A model generated the notes under the pieces. It was not told where the DNA came from. It made no database searches and saw only the letters and a program-made list of their open reading frames with translations. Both the position numbers and the translations under genes were made by a program. A stretch of 64,000 nt of DNA from Syntrophaceae bacterium. GTDB taxonomy: Bacteria; Desulfobacterota; Syntrophia; Syntrophales; Smithellaceae. Location of the stretch: assembly GCA_009773315.1 (NCBI GenBank), contig WRPE01000001.1, positions 1-64,000 on the forward strand. Reading direction: 5' to 3'. Below, piece after piece: positions 1 through 9,534 of this stretch (its first letter is position 1; each line of letters opens with the position of its first letter).

Positions 1-157
1 TATATGCCATATTTCAAATATTTTGTCAAGAAAAAATTGCTGTTTATTGAATTATTTTAATGCGTTAAATGACTTTTGACTTTTTACAGGGGCATCAAAA
101 ATAATAATTGGTGAATACCTGTAATGTCATAATTTATTGCGAGAGGAACGCTATTTC

Positions 158-186
158 TTGACAATCTACAAATAAATTACTAAGAA
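158..186 (+). promoter_or_regulatory. Candidate sigma-70 promoter of the V-ATPase operon
   Basis: A perfect -35 box (TTGACA, 158-163) is followed after 17 bp by TAAGAA (181-186), a poor -10 box. It lies just before the first gene of the ATPase operon, in very AT-rich DNA (1-188) with no other gene. The -35 match and spacing are good. The weak -10 and the short leader keep confidence moderate. Confidence 0.4.
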
Positions 187-215
187 GTTTGGCGTTGAAA
201 AAAGAAGGGGGCTAT

Positions 216-836
216 ATGGCAAAGACATTGGGAGATATTACCGGAGAATTAACTGAAAAAGTTCTGGAGCCCGCGAAGGTCGCGGCAGACCTTCTCCGCA
301 AAGATGCCCGGGCGGAAGCGGACAAGATTGTCGCAGCTGCCCAAATGGATGCTCAAAAAATCCGGGAGCAGACGAAACGGGAAATCGAAAACCTGAAAAA
401 ACAGATGGACGTCGATTTGGAAACGGCAAGCCGTAATTTTCTTATTATGGTTGAAGAGCGGCTGGCGAAGGTTGTGGTCGATCCCGTCATTGAGGCGGCG
501 GTCAAACCGATTCTTGACGACCGTCAATTTTTAGAAAAAATGATATTGGAAATTCTTGCCGGATATATTCAGCACATTGGGAAAGAGCATCACATCGAAA
601 TCCTCCTGCCGGCGGCTAAAAAATCCGAACTCGAAGCCTGGTTTATCGAAAAGTTCCGCCATAAAATGTCTCATTCTCTGGCGGTCCGATTTACGGATAA
701 AATTTCCTTCGGCTTCAAGATCGGTGTTGCAGGCTCGGGTAGTCATGTTAATTTCAGTGAAGGGCTGGTCCAGGTGTTTTCTGAATTTTGTTCACCCCGT
801 TTCCGAAAATACTTTTTCCCCCGGAAGGAGTCGTAA
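216..836 (+). CDS. atpE: V/A-type ATP synthase subunit E (peripheral stalk)
   Basis: This is subunit E of a V/A-type ATPase, part of the peripheral stalk that holds the A3B3 head against the membrane motor. The protein is about 206 residues. The first 90 form a charged, Ala/Lys/Glu-rich helix typical of the E coiled coil, and the remainder is the globular C-terminal domain. An in-frame TTG lies at 189, but the ATG at 216 has a strong Shine-Dalgarno (AGAAGGGGG, 202-211) at good spacing, so 216 is chosen. It is the first gene of a tightly packed ATPase operon, and the next gene starts six bases after its stop. Sequence similarity within E subunits is low, so operon context carries much of the call. 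Confidence 0.85.
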   Translation: MAKTLGDITGELTEKVLEPAKVAADLLRKDARAEADKIVAAAQMDAQKIREQTKREIENLKKQMDVDLETASRNFLIMVEERLAKVVVDPVIEAAVKPILDDRQFLEKMILEILAGYIQHIGKEHHIEILLPAAKKSELEAWFIEKFRHKMSHSLAVRFTDKISFGFKIGVAGSGSHVNFSEGLVQVFSEFCSPRFRKYFFPRKES

Positions 837-842
837 GAAACG

Positions 843-1565
843 ATGGGGGCTTACTATTTCCTGGCGTGCCTGCTACCGCCACTACCGTCATCCCTGGGGG
901 AAAAGCTCACTGTGCCGTTTCCCGATATCACCCGGATGGTGCGCCGCCATATCCAGCCCTCGGACGATGATCTGCTCCGGGCACAGCTTTCCATTATCGA
1001 CGCGGCCAATTGGGAAAGCATCGACCAGGGAAGGGATCATTTTCAGGAAGGCGGAACCCTGACCTATGAGGAGATGGAAACCCGGCAGAATCTGCCCGCG
1101 TTTATCAGGCAATTCCTGGCCGAAAAAGAGCGGGGAATCCGACGTCCCCATATCTATGACCGGCTTTGGGAACTCTGTTATGGAGCCCTGCTGGCCCAAG
1201 CCCAGGAAGAGGGTTGCCGCTTTCTGATCGATTACACCGTCTGGGAGATCGAACTGCGTAATTGCCTGGCGACACTGAGACTGCGGGAGAGCGAAGGAAA
1301 TATCACCGATCACACCATTATGCCGGGCATCCGGACATTCGATTTTTCAGCGCTTCTCTCCCAGTTAGATGGTCAAAAGAATCCTCTGGAAGCAGAGCGC
1401 ATTATTGAGGGCGAGCGCCTGAAACAGATTTTTCATTGCCAGGGGGCCGACCCTTTTTCTCTGGACGCCATACTGGCTTTCCTCGCCCGAGCCTTCATTT
1501 ACAGTCGCTGGGAGAGGATGCAGATTCCTTATGATATTCATAACTTTATATACAGTGGAGGTTGA
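843..1565 (+). CDS. DUF2764 family protein of the V-ATPase operon
   Basis: A 240-residue protein sits between subunits E and A. It begins with a short hydrophobic stretch (YYFLACLLPPL) that looks like the conserved DUF2764 start rather than an export signal, followed by a soluble helical body. As I recall, DUF2764 genes occupy this position in the bacterial V-ATPase operons of Chlamydia, spirochaetes and Bacteroidetes, which lack a recognisable subunit C gene. A role like subunit C, linking the rotor stalk to the membrane ring, is therefore plausible but inferred. The start ATG has AAGGAG about 12 bases upstream. Its stop codon overlaps the region just before the subunit A start. Confidence 0.75.
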   Translation: MGAYYFLACLLPPLPSSLGEKLTVPFPDITRMVRRHIQPSDDDLLRAQLSIIDAANWESIDQGRDHFQEGGTLTYEEMETRQNLPAFIRQFLAEKERGIRRPHIYDRLWELCYGALLAQAQEEGCRFLIDYTVWEIELRNCLATLRLRESEGNITDHTIMPGIRTFDFSALLSQLDGQKNPLEAERIIEGERLKQIFHCQGADPFSLDAILAFLARAFIYSRWERMQIPYDIHNFIYSGG

Positions 1566-1567
1566 AC

Positions 1568-3349
1568 GTGGGTGATCTTTCCAAAGGTCGTATCATCGCG
1601 ATAAACGGCCCCCTGGCAACCTGCGAGGTCGACCAGGGTCGCGAGGTTCTCCAGAACGAAGTGGCTTATGTGACCTGTCAGGGGGCGTCCCTTAAGGCAG
1701 AGGTGATCCGTGTTCGGGGCCGGCAGATCGATATGCAGGTTTTCGAAAGCACCACCGGTATGATCGTGGGGAATGAGGTGACATTTTCCGGAGAGCTGCT
1801 CTCGGCAACTCTGGGACCGGGCATTTTAGGCATGATCTATGACGGCCTTCAGAATCCGCTGACACATCTGGAAAATGAACAGTCTTTTTTTCTCAAGCGG
1901 GGGCAATACTTAAATTCTCTGGATGAGGAAAGGCAGTGGGACTTCACACCGTCCGTGGCTGCAGGCGCCGTTGTCAAGGCGGGCCAGTATCTGGGGAGCG
2001 TTCCCGAAGGGCTCTTTAAACACCATACGATCGTTCCGCTTGCTCTGCGCGGAACATGGGAAGTTATCGAGATCATGCCGGCAGGCCCCTACCGGGTGAG
2101 TGAGACCATTGCCGTCCTGAAAAGCACGGATGAAGGACGGGAAGCACGCGTCACACTCAAGCAGGAATGGCCGGTCAAGATGCCTGTCCGCGCCTATCAG
2201 GAGAGGCTGCTCCCCAACCGGCAAATGCTTACCCAGTGCCGTCTCATTGATATTTTCTTCCCCCTGGCCGAAGGCGGCACGGCCTGTATTCCCGGCCCTT
2301 TCGGCGCCGGTAAGACCGTTTTGCAACAGATCATTTCGCGGTATGCCGAGGCGGACGTCGTGATCATCGTAGCCTGCGGAGAGCGGGCAGGCGAAGTCGT
2401 GGAGACGATCCGGGAGTTTCCGGAACTGGAAGATCCGAAAACGGGCGGCTCTCTTATGAACCGGACCGTTATCATCTGCAATACCTCGTCCATGCCAGTG
2501 GCCGCCCGTGAGGCGTCCATTTATACGGGTATTACCATCGGAGAATATTACCGGTCTCTGGGGCTCAAGGTACTCCTCCTGGCCGACAGCACATCCCGCT
2601 GGGCTCAGGCTCTCCGTGAATCTTCGGCGCGTCTTGAGGAAATACCAGGCGAAGAGGCGTTTCCCGCTTATCTGGAAAGCCGTATCGCCGCCGTTTATGA
2701 ACGGGCCGGGTTGGTGCAGCTTTCCGACGGCGCCACCGGGTCGTTGACCGTGATCGGCAATGTTTCACCCGCCGGCGGCAATTTCGAAGAACCGGTCACG
2801 CAAAACACCCTCAAGGTTGTGGGCGCCTTCTACGGTCTTTCCCGATCACGTTCCGACCAGCGGCGTTATCCGGCCATCGATCCTCTCATCTCCTGGAGCC
2901 TCTATCTTCGGCAAATGAAGGAATCGCTGGCGGCGCGCTGCGATGGATGGGTGAAACTGGTCGAAGAGGTCCATGGGCTTCTCTATGCAGGCAGCGACGT
3001 GCACCAGATGATGCTCGTTGTCGGTGAGGAGGGCATCGGTCTTGACGACCTCATCACCTATCTGAAATCCGAGATTGTAGACGCCGTCTGCCTTCAGCAG
3101 GATTCGTTTGATGTCGTGGACCGGGCAACGTCGCTGGAACGACAGGTTGCCGATTTTCTGCTCTTGATGGATATGGTGCACCATCCGTTCACCTTTGAGA
3201 ACAAAGAAAAGGCGCGACTGGAAATGACCGCCCTGCACAACCGTTTCTTCCAGATGAAATACTGCCCGTTTAAGGGGGAATCCTATCTTAAATACCGAGG
3301 CGAGATCGAGTCCATGATAGCCGGACAAGGAGCAGAAAGCCCATGTTAA
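1568..3349 (+). CDS. atpA: V/A-type ATP synthase catalytic subunit A
   Basis: This is the catalytic subunit of the V/A-type ATPase, which hydrolyses or synthesises ATP in the A3B3 head. The protein is about 593 residues, normal for subunit A. It carries the subunit A form of the Walker A loop (GPFGAGKT, near residue 240) and the A-specific insertion domain before it (about residues 110-200). Further on are the GERAGEVVE segment and the SRWAQALRE-type sequence ([19 protein letters not shown]). GTG at 1568 is chosen because GGAGG (1557-1561) ends six bases before it. The in-frame TTG at 1562 directly abuts that ribosome site. The gene overlaps the subunit B start by seven bases, which suggests translational coupling. 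Confidence 0.96.
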   Translation: MGDLSKGRIIAINGPLATCEVDQGREVLQNEVAYVTCQGASLKAEVIRVRGRQIDMQVFESTTGMIVGNEVTFSGELLSATLGPGILGMIYDGLQNPLTHLENEQSFFLKRGQYLNSLDEERQWDFTPSVAAGAVVKAGQYLGSVPEGLFKHHTIVPLALRGTWEVIEIMPAGPYRVSETIAVLKSTDEGREARVTLKQEWPVKMPVRAYQERLLPNRQMLTQCRLIDIFFPLAEGGTACIPGPFGAGKTVLQQIISRYAEADVVIIVACGERAGEVVETIREFPELEDPKTGGSLMNRTVIICNTSSMPVAAREASIYTGITIGEYYRSLGLKVLLLADSTSRWAQALRESSARLEEIPGEEAFPAYLESRIAAVYERAGLVQLSDGATGSLTVIGNVSPAGGNFEEPVTQNTLKVVGAFYGLSRSRSDQRRYPAIDPLISWSLYLRQMKESLAARCDGWVKLVEEVHGLLYAGSDVHQMMLVVGEEGIGLDDLITYLKSEIVDAVCLQQDSFDVVDRATSLERQVADFLLLMDMVHHPFTFENKEKARLEMTALHNRFFQMKYCPFKGESYLKYRGEIESMIAGQGAESPC

Positions 3350-4659
3350 CAGAACACTCTCACATCATCAGAATCCAGGGCGACATCATCACGGTACCCG
3401 CGAGGAACATCGGTTACGGTGAACTGGCGCAGGTCAAAAGCCGGTACGGGGTGTCTTTAGCTCAGGTGATCCGTCTCAAGGGTCACGATGTTTTCTTACA
3501 GGTATTTGCCGGGTCCCGGGGCGTTTCCACGGGTGATCAGGTCCGTTTCCTGGGACGTCCCATGCGCGTGGCTTTCGGCGACGCCCTTCTGGGGAGAATA
3601 TTCAACGGTTCCGGCGAACCTATCGACAACGGACCCGATCTGACGGCGCTGCCCAAAATTGAAATCGGCGGACCTTCGGTAAACCCTGTCCGGCGTGTTA
3701 TTCCCAGGGGATTTATTGAGACGCGTGTTCCCATGGTGGATGTTTTCAATCCCCTGGTGGAAAGCCAGAAACTGCCCATCTTTGCCGCGGCGGGCGAACC
3801 CTATAACGATCTTCTGGCTCGTATCGGCATGCGCGCCGACGCCGATGTGGTTATCCTGGGCGGCATCGGCCTCAAGTATGACGAGTATCTGAAATTCCGG
3901 CACGCCTTCGAAGAGGCGGGCGTGATCTCCCGTTCCATCATGTTTGTTCATACGGCATCCGACCCCGTCGTAGAGCGTCTGCTGGTGCCCGACATGGCGC
4001 TGGCTGTGGCCGAACAGTTCGGTGTCCGGGGGAAGCGCGTTCTGGTGCTGCTTACGGACATGACAGCGTTTGCCGATGCCTTGAAAGAAATCGCCATCTC
4101 CATGGATCAGGTTCCGTCCAACCTCGGCTATCCGGGATCGCTTTACAGCGATCTGGCGTCGCGCTACGAGAAGGCCGTGGATTTTGAGGGAGCAGGCAGC
4201 ATTACCGTTCTGGCCGTGACCTCCATGCCGGGTGACGACGTTACCCACCCGGTTCCCGATAATACGGGCTATATTACAGAAGGGCAATTCTATCTCCGTA
4301 AAGGGGTCATCGAACCTTTCGGATCTCTCTCCCGGCTCAAACAGCTCGTCATCGGCAAGGTGACCCGGGCCGATCACGGGGTGATCATGAACAGCATGAT
4401 TCGCCTTTTCGCCAAGAGTCGCGAGGTGGAACAGAAGCTGGCCATGGGGTTCGACAGAACGGAAGATGACGAACGGTATATCCGCTACGGCAAGCTCTTT
4501 TACGAACGTTTTATGGACTTGAACGTGGACATCGGCCTCAACGACGCCCTGGATTTGGGCTGGAAAACGTTGTCGGAATGCTTCCGGCCCGAAGAAGTCG
4601 GCATTAAACAGGAATTTATTGATCAGCACTGGACAAAAGATAAACTCTGCGAGATCTGA
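3343..4659 (+). CDS. atpB: V/A-type ATP synthase regulatory subunit B
   Basis: Subunit B forms the non-catalytic nucleotide-binding partner of A in the hexameric head. At 438 residues it is close to the usual 440-470. It is homologous to A (similar beta-barrel start, then AAA-like core) but has no Walker A loop: the equivalent position reads [10 protein letters not shown], as expected for B. Family stretches such as [44 protein letters not shown] and [11 protein letters not shown]-type sequence are present. The ATG lies inside the end of the A gene and the D gene follows within five bases. Confidence 0.95.
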   Translation: MLTEHSHIIRIQGDIITVPARNIGYGELAQVKSRYGVSLAQVIRLKGHDVFLQVFAGSRGVSTGDQVRFLGRPMRVAFGDALLGRIFNGSGEPIDNGPDLTALPKIEIGGPSVNPVRRVIPRGFIETRVPMVDVFNPLVESQKLPIFAAAGEPYNDLLARIGMRADADVVILGGIGLKYDEYLKFRHAFEEAGVISRSIMFVHTASDPVVERLLVPDMALAVAEQFGVRGKRVLVLLTDMTAFADALKEIAISMDQVPSNLGYPGSLYSDLASRYEKAVDFEGAGSITVLAVTSMPGDDVTHPVPDNTGYITEGQFYLRKGVIEPFGSLSRLKQLVIGKVTRADHGVIMNSMIRLFAKSREVEQKLAMGFDRTEDDERYIRYGKLFYERFMDLNVDIGLNDALDLGWKTLSECFRPEEVGIKQEFIDQHWTKDKLCEI

Positions 4660-4663
4660 AAAT

Positions 4664-5266
4664 ATGGCACAACGGATCAAACTCAATAAAGTATCGCTGC
4701 GAGAGCAAAAACAGAAAATGGCGCTCTATCAGCGCTTTCTTCCCGCGCTGGAGGCGCGCAAGCAGCAGTTTCTCATGCAATTGGCAGTTGTCCGGAAGGA
4801 TATCCGGGAGCAAGAGAGCGCCCTGGCTTCGCTTACGGCGGACATTTCTTTGTGGGCTCCTTTGGTTCGGGATATGGAGGATGTGCTGAGGCCGTTTGTC
4901 AAAATCCGTCAGGTCCGGGTTTCTATGCACAATGTGGCGGGTTTGAAGATCCCTCTTTTCCAGGAGGTCGTCTTCGAAGATCCCTCCTACAGCGCCTTTG
5001 CCACGGCTTATAGTTTCGAAATCGTCCTTAATCGTCTGCGCGAAGCAATTCGCCGGCGCGAGAGACTGAGAATTCTACTGGAACAGGAGCGGATCTTAGC
5101 GGAAGGTTTCCGCAAGACGAGCCAGCGGATCAACCTCTACGAGCAGCGGCTGATCCCCGAGTGCCGTGAAGCCTTGCGCAAAATTGCCGTTTATCTCCAG
5201 GACCAGCAGGCCGCAGCCGTGGGCGTGGCCAAGGTCGCCAAGCGCCTGTTGGAGGCAGGTTTATGA
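4664..5266 (+). CDS. atpD: V/A-type ATP synthase subunit D (central rotor shaft)
   Basis: Subunit D is the rotor shaft that turns inside the A3B3 head. The 200-residue protein is almost entirely long charged helices, matching the two-helix coiled coil of this subunit. It opens with the family-typical KLNKVSLREQKQKM-like stretch and ends with a second long helix rich in Arg, Glu and Gln. The ATG at 4664 follows the B stop by four bases. No strong ribosome site is visible, so coupling to B translation is likely. No subunit F gene, the usual partner of D, is present in this operon. Confidence 0.88.
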   Translation: MAQRIKLNKVSLREQKQKMALYQRFLPALEARKQQFLMQLAVVRKDIREQESALASLTADISLWAPLVRDMEDVLRPFVKIRQVRVSMHNVAGLKIPLFQEVVFEDPSYSAFATAYSFEIVLNRLREAIRRRERLRILLEQERILAEGFRKTSQRINLYEQRLIPECREALRKIAVYLQDQQAAAVGVAKVAKRLLEAGL

Positions 5267-5284
5267 TGGATAACAACGTTAAAC

Positions 5285-5307
5285 GCCCGTCCGGCAAAAA
5301 GACGGGC
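5285..5307 (+). other. Hairpin in the D-I spacer of the V-ATPase operon
   Basis: A perfect 7-bp GC-rich inverted repeat (GCCCGTC at 5285-5291, GACGGGC at 5301-5307) with a 9-base loop lies in the 58-base gap between subunits D and I. It is the only real spacer in the operon. No T run follows, so it is not an obvious terminator. An RNA processing or stability element that adjusts head-to-membrane subunit ratios is possible, but this is inference. Confidence 0.45.
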
Positions 5308-5324
5308 CGAGAGAGGTCTTGACC

Positions 5325-7142
5325 ATGGCGATTGCGAAAATGAACAGGATATTTCTGGTCGGCCCTTTTGTTCATAAAGAAGAAACTGTGCGTTTTCTCC
5401 AGCGTGCCGGCGTTGTTCATCTGGAACCGGTCCAACCCCTTGCCGGCGCAAATGAGAAAGAGGCCTCCGCCGCGCTGCTGCGTCTGCGCAGGGTCGGGCA
5501 GATTGAAGAGGCGGTGAGCCGCTATAGCCGCCGCGAAGAACGGCAGACTGTCGATTGTCCCGATGAGGAACTGGTTCGCTGTGCGGAAGATGCCCTGGCG
5601 GCCCTTCAGGAGATTAGCAACCGGAAACAGGTTCTCGAACGTCTGGCCGACGATCTCGCCCCCTGGGGAGATTTTGCTCCCGAAGCGTTGCGTCGTCTGG
5701 AAGAAGCCGGTGTGTATGTCCGGCGCTGGCGCATGGATCGCAAGAAAGGCGTCGAGCTGACCATTCCCGATGGAATCTTTACCGAGATGGTTTCGGTAAA
5801 GCCGACGATATTATTTTATACCATTTCTCTCGCGGGACCCGTCGATATTCCCGTTGCGTCTCCTCTGCCCATGCCGGAAATGGGTCTTTCCGCAGCCGCA
5901 AGAGAAATCGAACGGATGAAAACGGAAGAAGAATCCCTTGCCTCTCGCTTGGCCGGTATAGCTCAGAGAGCCGATGTCCTGAAGGCGCAGGTGACGTCCG
6001 CCCTCAACGAGGCGCACTATCTGGAACAGATGGGAACGCTCTACGCCGAGGATTATCTCTTCGGCCTTCAGGGTTGGATTCCTGAGGATCACATCCACGA
6101 TTTTCTCCGGGAGATCGAAAAGGGACATCTGCCGCTCCAATGTGAGATCAGAGACCCCCTGCCGGAAGAAGAGCCTCCGATCCTCCTTAAAAACAACTGG
6201 CTGATTCAGCGCATCGAACCTCTGCTAAAACTATACGGCAATCCCAAGTACCGCGATCTTGACCCGTCCTTTTTCTTTGCCCCTTTTATGATCCTGTTCT
6301 TCGGCATTTGCCTCTCCGACGTCGGCTACGGCGTGGTTGTCTTTCTGGTTGCCCACGCCATCGGGCGCAAATGGGGCGAGAAAGTGGAAGGGTTGCCGAT
6401 GATCATCAAACTTTGCAAGGCCTTTGCCGTTTCCGCCGTGATCATGGGCATCATCACCGGTTCCGTTTTCGGCTACAACTTTGAAGACCGCCGCTGGATT
6501 CTGCTCGACGTGTCTGTCGGCACCGGCAATCCCATGCTCTACTTTTATCTGGCCCTCGGTCTGGGGGTTGTGCATTTGACTCTTTCTTATCTTCTGGGAA
6601 TGGCGCAGTCGGCCGACCGGTATGTAAGGCTCCAGAAGCTTGGCCTTATTTTTGTTCTCTGGGGCGGCGTGATTATGGTCGTAAGGACGATCTTTTTCCC
6701 CGCTCCTTCTGAGATGTGGATTTTCTATGGGGGGATCGGCTTCCTCGGCCTGGGCTTGGCTTTAACTTTGCTGTTTGCCACCAACAATTCGAATTGGTTC
6801 ATACGGCTCGGCATCGGCCTCTGGAACGTCTATAGCCTTACCGGCCTTGTCGGCGATCTCCTTTCCTATGCCCGTCTCTTCGGCCTGGGTATTGCAACCG
6901 GCGCCATCGCCTCGGTGATGAACCAGCTGGCCATGATGGTGGTGGGGGCCGCGGGACCTGTTATCGGAATACCCTTTGCGGTGATGATTATCATCCTGGG
7001 GCACACGTTCAACCTTGCGCTTTCCATTCTGGGAAGCACCATCCATTCCGCCCGGCTCCATTTTGTGGAAGCCTTTAAAAGCTGCTTTGCGGGGGGAGGG
7101 ATAGAATACAAACCATTCAAAATCGAAAGGGGTAAATTATGA
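5325..7142 (+). CDS. atpI: V/A-type ATP synthase membrane subunit I (a-subunit homologue)
   Basis: Subunit I is the membrane stator that forms the ion half-channels. The roughly 605-residue protein has a soluble N-terminal half with coiled-coil stretches (about residues 1-310) that docks on the peripheral stalks. It is followed by about eight transmembrane helices from the PFMILFFGICLSDVGYG segment onward. The C-terminal LLSYARLFGLGIATGAIA segment carries the conserved Arg that faces the rotor-ring carboxylate. ATG 5325 is preferred because GAGAGG (5311-5316) lies eight bases upstream. The TTG at 5319 would be too close. Its stop overlaps the next start (ATGA). Confidence 0.94.
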   Translation: MAIAKMNRIFLVGPFVHKEETVRFLQRAGVVHLEPVQPLAGANEKEASAALLRLRRVGQIEEAVSRYSRREERQTVDCPDEELVRCAEDALAALQEISNRKQVLERLADDLAPWGDFAPEALRRLEEAGVYVRRWRMDRKKGVELTIPDGIFTEMVSVKPTILFYTISLAGPVDIPVASPLPMPEMGLSAAAREIERMKTEEESLASRLAGIAQRADVLKAQVTSALNEAHYLEQMGTLYAEDYLFGLQGWIPEDHIHDFLREIEKGHLPLQCEIRDPLPEEEPPILLKNNWLIQRIEPLLKLYGNPKYRDLDPSFFFAPFMILFFGICLSDVGYGVVVFLVAHAIGRKWGEKVEGLPMIIKLCKAFAVSAVIMGIITGSVFGYNFEDRRWILLDVSVGTGNPMLYFYLALGLGVVHLTLSYLLGMAQSADRYVRLQKLGLIFVLWGGVIMVVRTIFFPAPSEMWIFYGGIGFLGLGLALTLLFATNNSNWFIRLGIGLWNVYSLTGLVGDLLSYARLFGLGIATGAIASVMNQLAMMVVGAAGPVIGIPFAVMIIILGHTFNLALSILGSTIHSARLHFVEAFKSCFAGGGIEYKPFKIERGKL

Positions 7143-7657
7143 GTAAGAAGGGAAAATGGGTTATGGGAGTCCTGGCGGCGGTCCTTGTGACGGCGGGATT
7201 TGTCTTCCCGGCTGTAGCCGGGGCAGCAACGGCGCCGCCGGAAAACTGGGCGCCGCTCATTGCCAAAATCGTGATGGGACTGAGCCTGTCTCTGGGGCTG
7301 GCGGGTTCCGCCGTCGGTCTGTCCATAGCGTTTCAGGCCCTTCTGGGCGGCGGAACGGAAAGCTTTTATAAAAACATTGCCGTGGCCATGATGCCGTCTT
7401 CCCAGGGAATTTACGCCATTGTGGTTTTATTCTCCAACATGGACGGGTTGAACACGGACCCCTATACGGTTGCCGGAAAAGCGGCTATCGCCGGTATTGC
7501 CATGTTTTTCAGCGCCTGGTATCAGGGCGCCGTTTGCGCAGCGGGTATCCGCAGTATCCAGGAAGGCCGCAATACAATGGCCAACGCCCTGGTGGCGGGC
7601 GCCATGCCGGAAACTTACGCGGTGTTTGCGCTGGTCATGACCTTCATTATGAAATAA
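7139..7657 (+). CDS. atpK: V/A-type ATP synthase proteolipid subunit K
   Basis: This is the rotor-ring proteolipid that binds the transported ion. The 172-residue protein has a leader-like hydrophobic segment (about 8-28) followed by two helical hairpins, so it is the duplicated V-type K form. The ion carboxylate is Glu158 in the second hairpin (AMPETYAVF); the first hairpin has Gln89 (PSSQGIYAI) instead. Met85, Ser88, Gln89, Gln129 and Glu158 line up in pattern and nearly in spacing with the Na+ ligands I recall for the Enterococcus hirae NtpK ring, which suggests Na+ coupling. It is the last gene of the operon and converges on etfA with an 18-base gap. Confidence 0.93.
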   Translation: MSKKGKWVMGVLAAVLVTAGFVFPAVAGAATAPPENWAPLIAKIVMGLSLSLGLAGSAVGLSIAFQALLGGGTESFYKNIAVAMMPSSQGIYAIVVLFSNMDGLNTDPYTVAGKAAIAGIAMFFSAWYQGAVCAAGIRSIQEGRNTMANALVAGAMPETYAVFALVMTFIMK

Positions 7658-7675
7658 ACAGACCCAACGAACACA

Positions 7676-8704
7676 TTACTCCCGAATGCGTTTTTTGAGT
7701 TCTTTGATCAAGTTGTTGAGCAGATCGCTCGCGTCGGCTGCAATGGCGACGTCGGCTATTTTCATCATCGTTGCCTGAGGATTTTTATTGATCGCGACGA
7801 TGAAATTCGCTTCGCCCAGGCCGGCGGTATGCTGAATAGCCCCGCTGATGCCGAAGGAAAAAAGAATTTTGGGTTTAATGTGTTTGCCCGCCTGCCCGAC
7901 CAGTGCGTTGTGACCGGCCCATCCGGCGTAAACCACCGGCCGTGTCGCGCCGACGTCTCCGTCTAAAAGTCTGGCCAGTTCGTTGAGCTTTTTGAAATTA
8001 TTTTTATTGCCCATGCCGCGTCCGCCGCAAACAATCACCGTCGCGTTTTCAATCGTGTGCCCTTTTTGCGCCGCGCGTTCATATTCCATCACGCGAACCC
8101 GCGATACAGGTAGATTGGCCGGCAGCGACAGACGCTCCACGATGGCGGTGCGTTCATAATTGTGCGGAATTTCCTTGAAGGTACCGGGGCGCACGGTGGC
8201 CATTTGCGGACGGTGTTTTTCCGTGACGATTTCCGCCAGCATATGGCCGCCGAAAGACGGCGCGATTTGCACAAGCAGGCCTTCCGGTGCGATCTCCAGA
8301 CCGACGCAATCGGCAGACAATCCGGTTTTCAGGCGCTTGGCCAACCTGGGCGCAAATTCCCGTCCGAAATCCGTTGCGCCGATCAGGATAATGTCCGGGT
8401 CTCTTTGCCTGGCCAATTTTTCAATCAGCGCCAGGTAATTTTCCGTACTGTAGCTGGTCAGCGACGGATGGTCAATGGCCAGCACGCGATCCGCGCCGTG
8501 CGCGGTATATTCCATAATCCATTCTTCAACGTCGTGTCCGAAAACGACCGCGCAGACTTCCGCGTCAATGACACGCGCCAGATCCACCGCTTTGGAAATC
8601 AGCTGCAGCGTCACGCGGTTCTGGTAATAGTTGCGGTAGTCGCCGAATACCCAGATGCTCTTTTGTTTGTTCTTCATCGTCCGTTTGTTTTTACCTGTCT
8701 TCAC
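7676..8704 (-). CDS. etfA: Electron transfer flavoprotein alpha subunit
   Basis: EtfA binds FAD and, with EtfB, takes electrons from acyl-CoA dehydrogenases. The protein has the adenine-nucleotide-alpha-hydrolase-like N-terminal domain and the conserved C-terminal FAD domain, with VGATRPVVYAGW, VGQAGKHIKPK, GISGAIQH and VAINKNPQA stretches. At about 340 residues it is slightly long. The GTG start at 8704 overlaps the etfB stop (GTGA), implying coupling; an ATG at 8677 would remove nine residues and also fits the family. It is the third gene of an acd-etfB-etfA operon. Confidence 0.95.
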   Translation of the reverse strand: MKTGKNKRTMKNKQKSIWVFGDYRNYYQNRVTLQLISKAVDLARVIDAEVCAVVFGHDVEEWIMEYTAHGADRVLAIDHPSLTSYSTENYLALIEKLARQRDPDIILIGATDFGREFAPRLAKRLKTGLSADCVGLEIAPEGLLVQIAPSFGGHMLAEIVTEKHRPQMATVRPGTFKEIPHNYERTAIVERLSLPANLPVSRVRVMEYERAAQKGHTIENATVIVCGGRGMGNKNNFKKLNELARLLDGDVGATRPVVYAGWAGHNALVGQAGKHIKPKILFSFGISGAIQHTAGLGEANFIVAINKNPQATMMKIADVAIAADASDLLNNLIKELKKRIRE

Positions 8705-9528
8705 GGCTGCTTTTCGGCCTCTATCGATTTCCCGATAACCGCGCTGATGGTCTGCTGGTAACGGTCGAGGAATTCACCTGCGGCAATGGCCGCCGCGCCC
8801 GTGATCATCACATTTTCCTTTTGCGTTTTGCGGATAAAGACACGGCGCACTTTTGTACGTGACCCGCGCACTTCGAGATTAGCGGCTGTTATTCCCAGAG
8901 CCTCCGCATTCAGAACGGGAATGTCCGTCTCCATAAAAGCCATGTTGAGGCCGGCAAAAGATGCGTAACGCGGCTTGTATCGTTCCATGGAAATGGTGAC
9001 CAACGCCGGAAATTCCATCTCCAGCGTTTCGCGGAAATTGTCCACCAGACGTCGTACGCGCAGGATGCGCCCGGAAACGTCCAAGTGTTCGGCGTAAGCC
9101 GCCGCAGGCATGTTCAGCTCCTCGGCCAGTTGCGGACCCACCTGCGCGGTTTCGCTGTCCGACGTGTAGGCGCCGCACAAAATCAGGTCACAACCGGGAA
9201 CTTCTTTTTGAATCGCCGCCGCCAGGATGAAGGACGTGGCATACGTGTCGGAACCGGCTAAAATCGGGTCGCAGATGAAGATGCCCCGGTCCGCTCCCAT
9301 CGCCAGGGCCTCGCGCAGAACTTCTTCGGCGGCGGGCGGACCCATCGTCATAACCGTGATGGATGCGCCCCGTTTTTCCTTGATTTGCAGCGACGCTTCC
9401 ACCGCGCGCTTGCAGGCCGGATTCATCATCCCCGCCGCCAGATCACGTCTGAGCGTGCCGGTTTTTTCATCCCAGGGCAGTTCGGTGACCATCGGCACCT
9501 GTTTAATACACACCACAATATTCAGCAT
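8701..9528 (-). CDS. etfB: Electron transfer flavoprotein beta subunit
   Basis: EtfB is the AMP-binding partner of EtfA in the soluble electron carrier between acyl-CoA dehydrogenases and the membrane or other oxidoreductases. The 275-residue sequence starts with the family-typical NIVVCIKQVP and contains the CDLILCG and ETAQVGPQLAEELNMP stretches that include the recognition loop for dehydrogenases. ATG 9528 is preferred to the TTG at 9531. It starts six bases after the acyl-CoA dehydrogenase stop, so the three genes are one transcription unit. Confidence 0.95.
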   Translation of the reverse strand: MLNIVVCIKQVPMVTELPWDEKTGTLRRDLAAGMMNPACKRAVEASLQIKEKRGASITVMTMGPPAAEEVLREALAMGADRGIFICDPILAGSDTYATSFILAAAIQKEVPGCDLILCGAYTSDSETAQVGPQLAEELNMPAAAYAEHLDVSGRILRVRRLVDNFRETLEMEFPALVTISMERYKPRYASFAGLNMAFMETDIPVLNAEALGITAANLEVRGSRTKVRRVFIRKTQKENVMITGAAAIAAGEFLDRYQQTISAVIGKSIEAEKQP

Positions 9529-9534
9529 CAATAC

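Noticed and set aside
3496-4686. A 396-codon open frame on the minus strand opposite subunit B
   Set aside because: It is a shadow of the strongly conserved atpB gene, with no family resemblance and no ribosome site.
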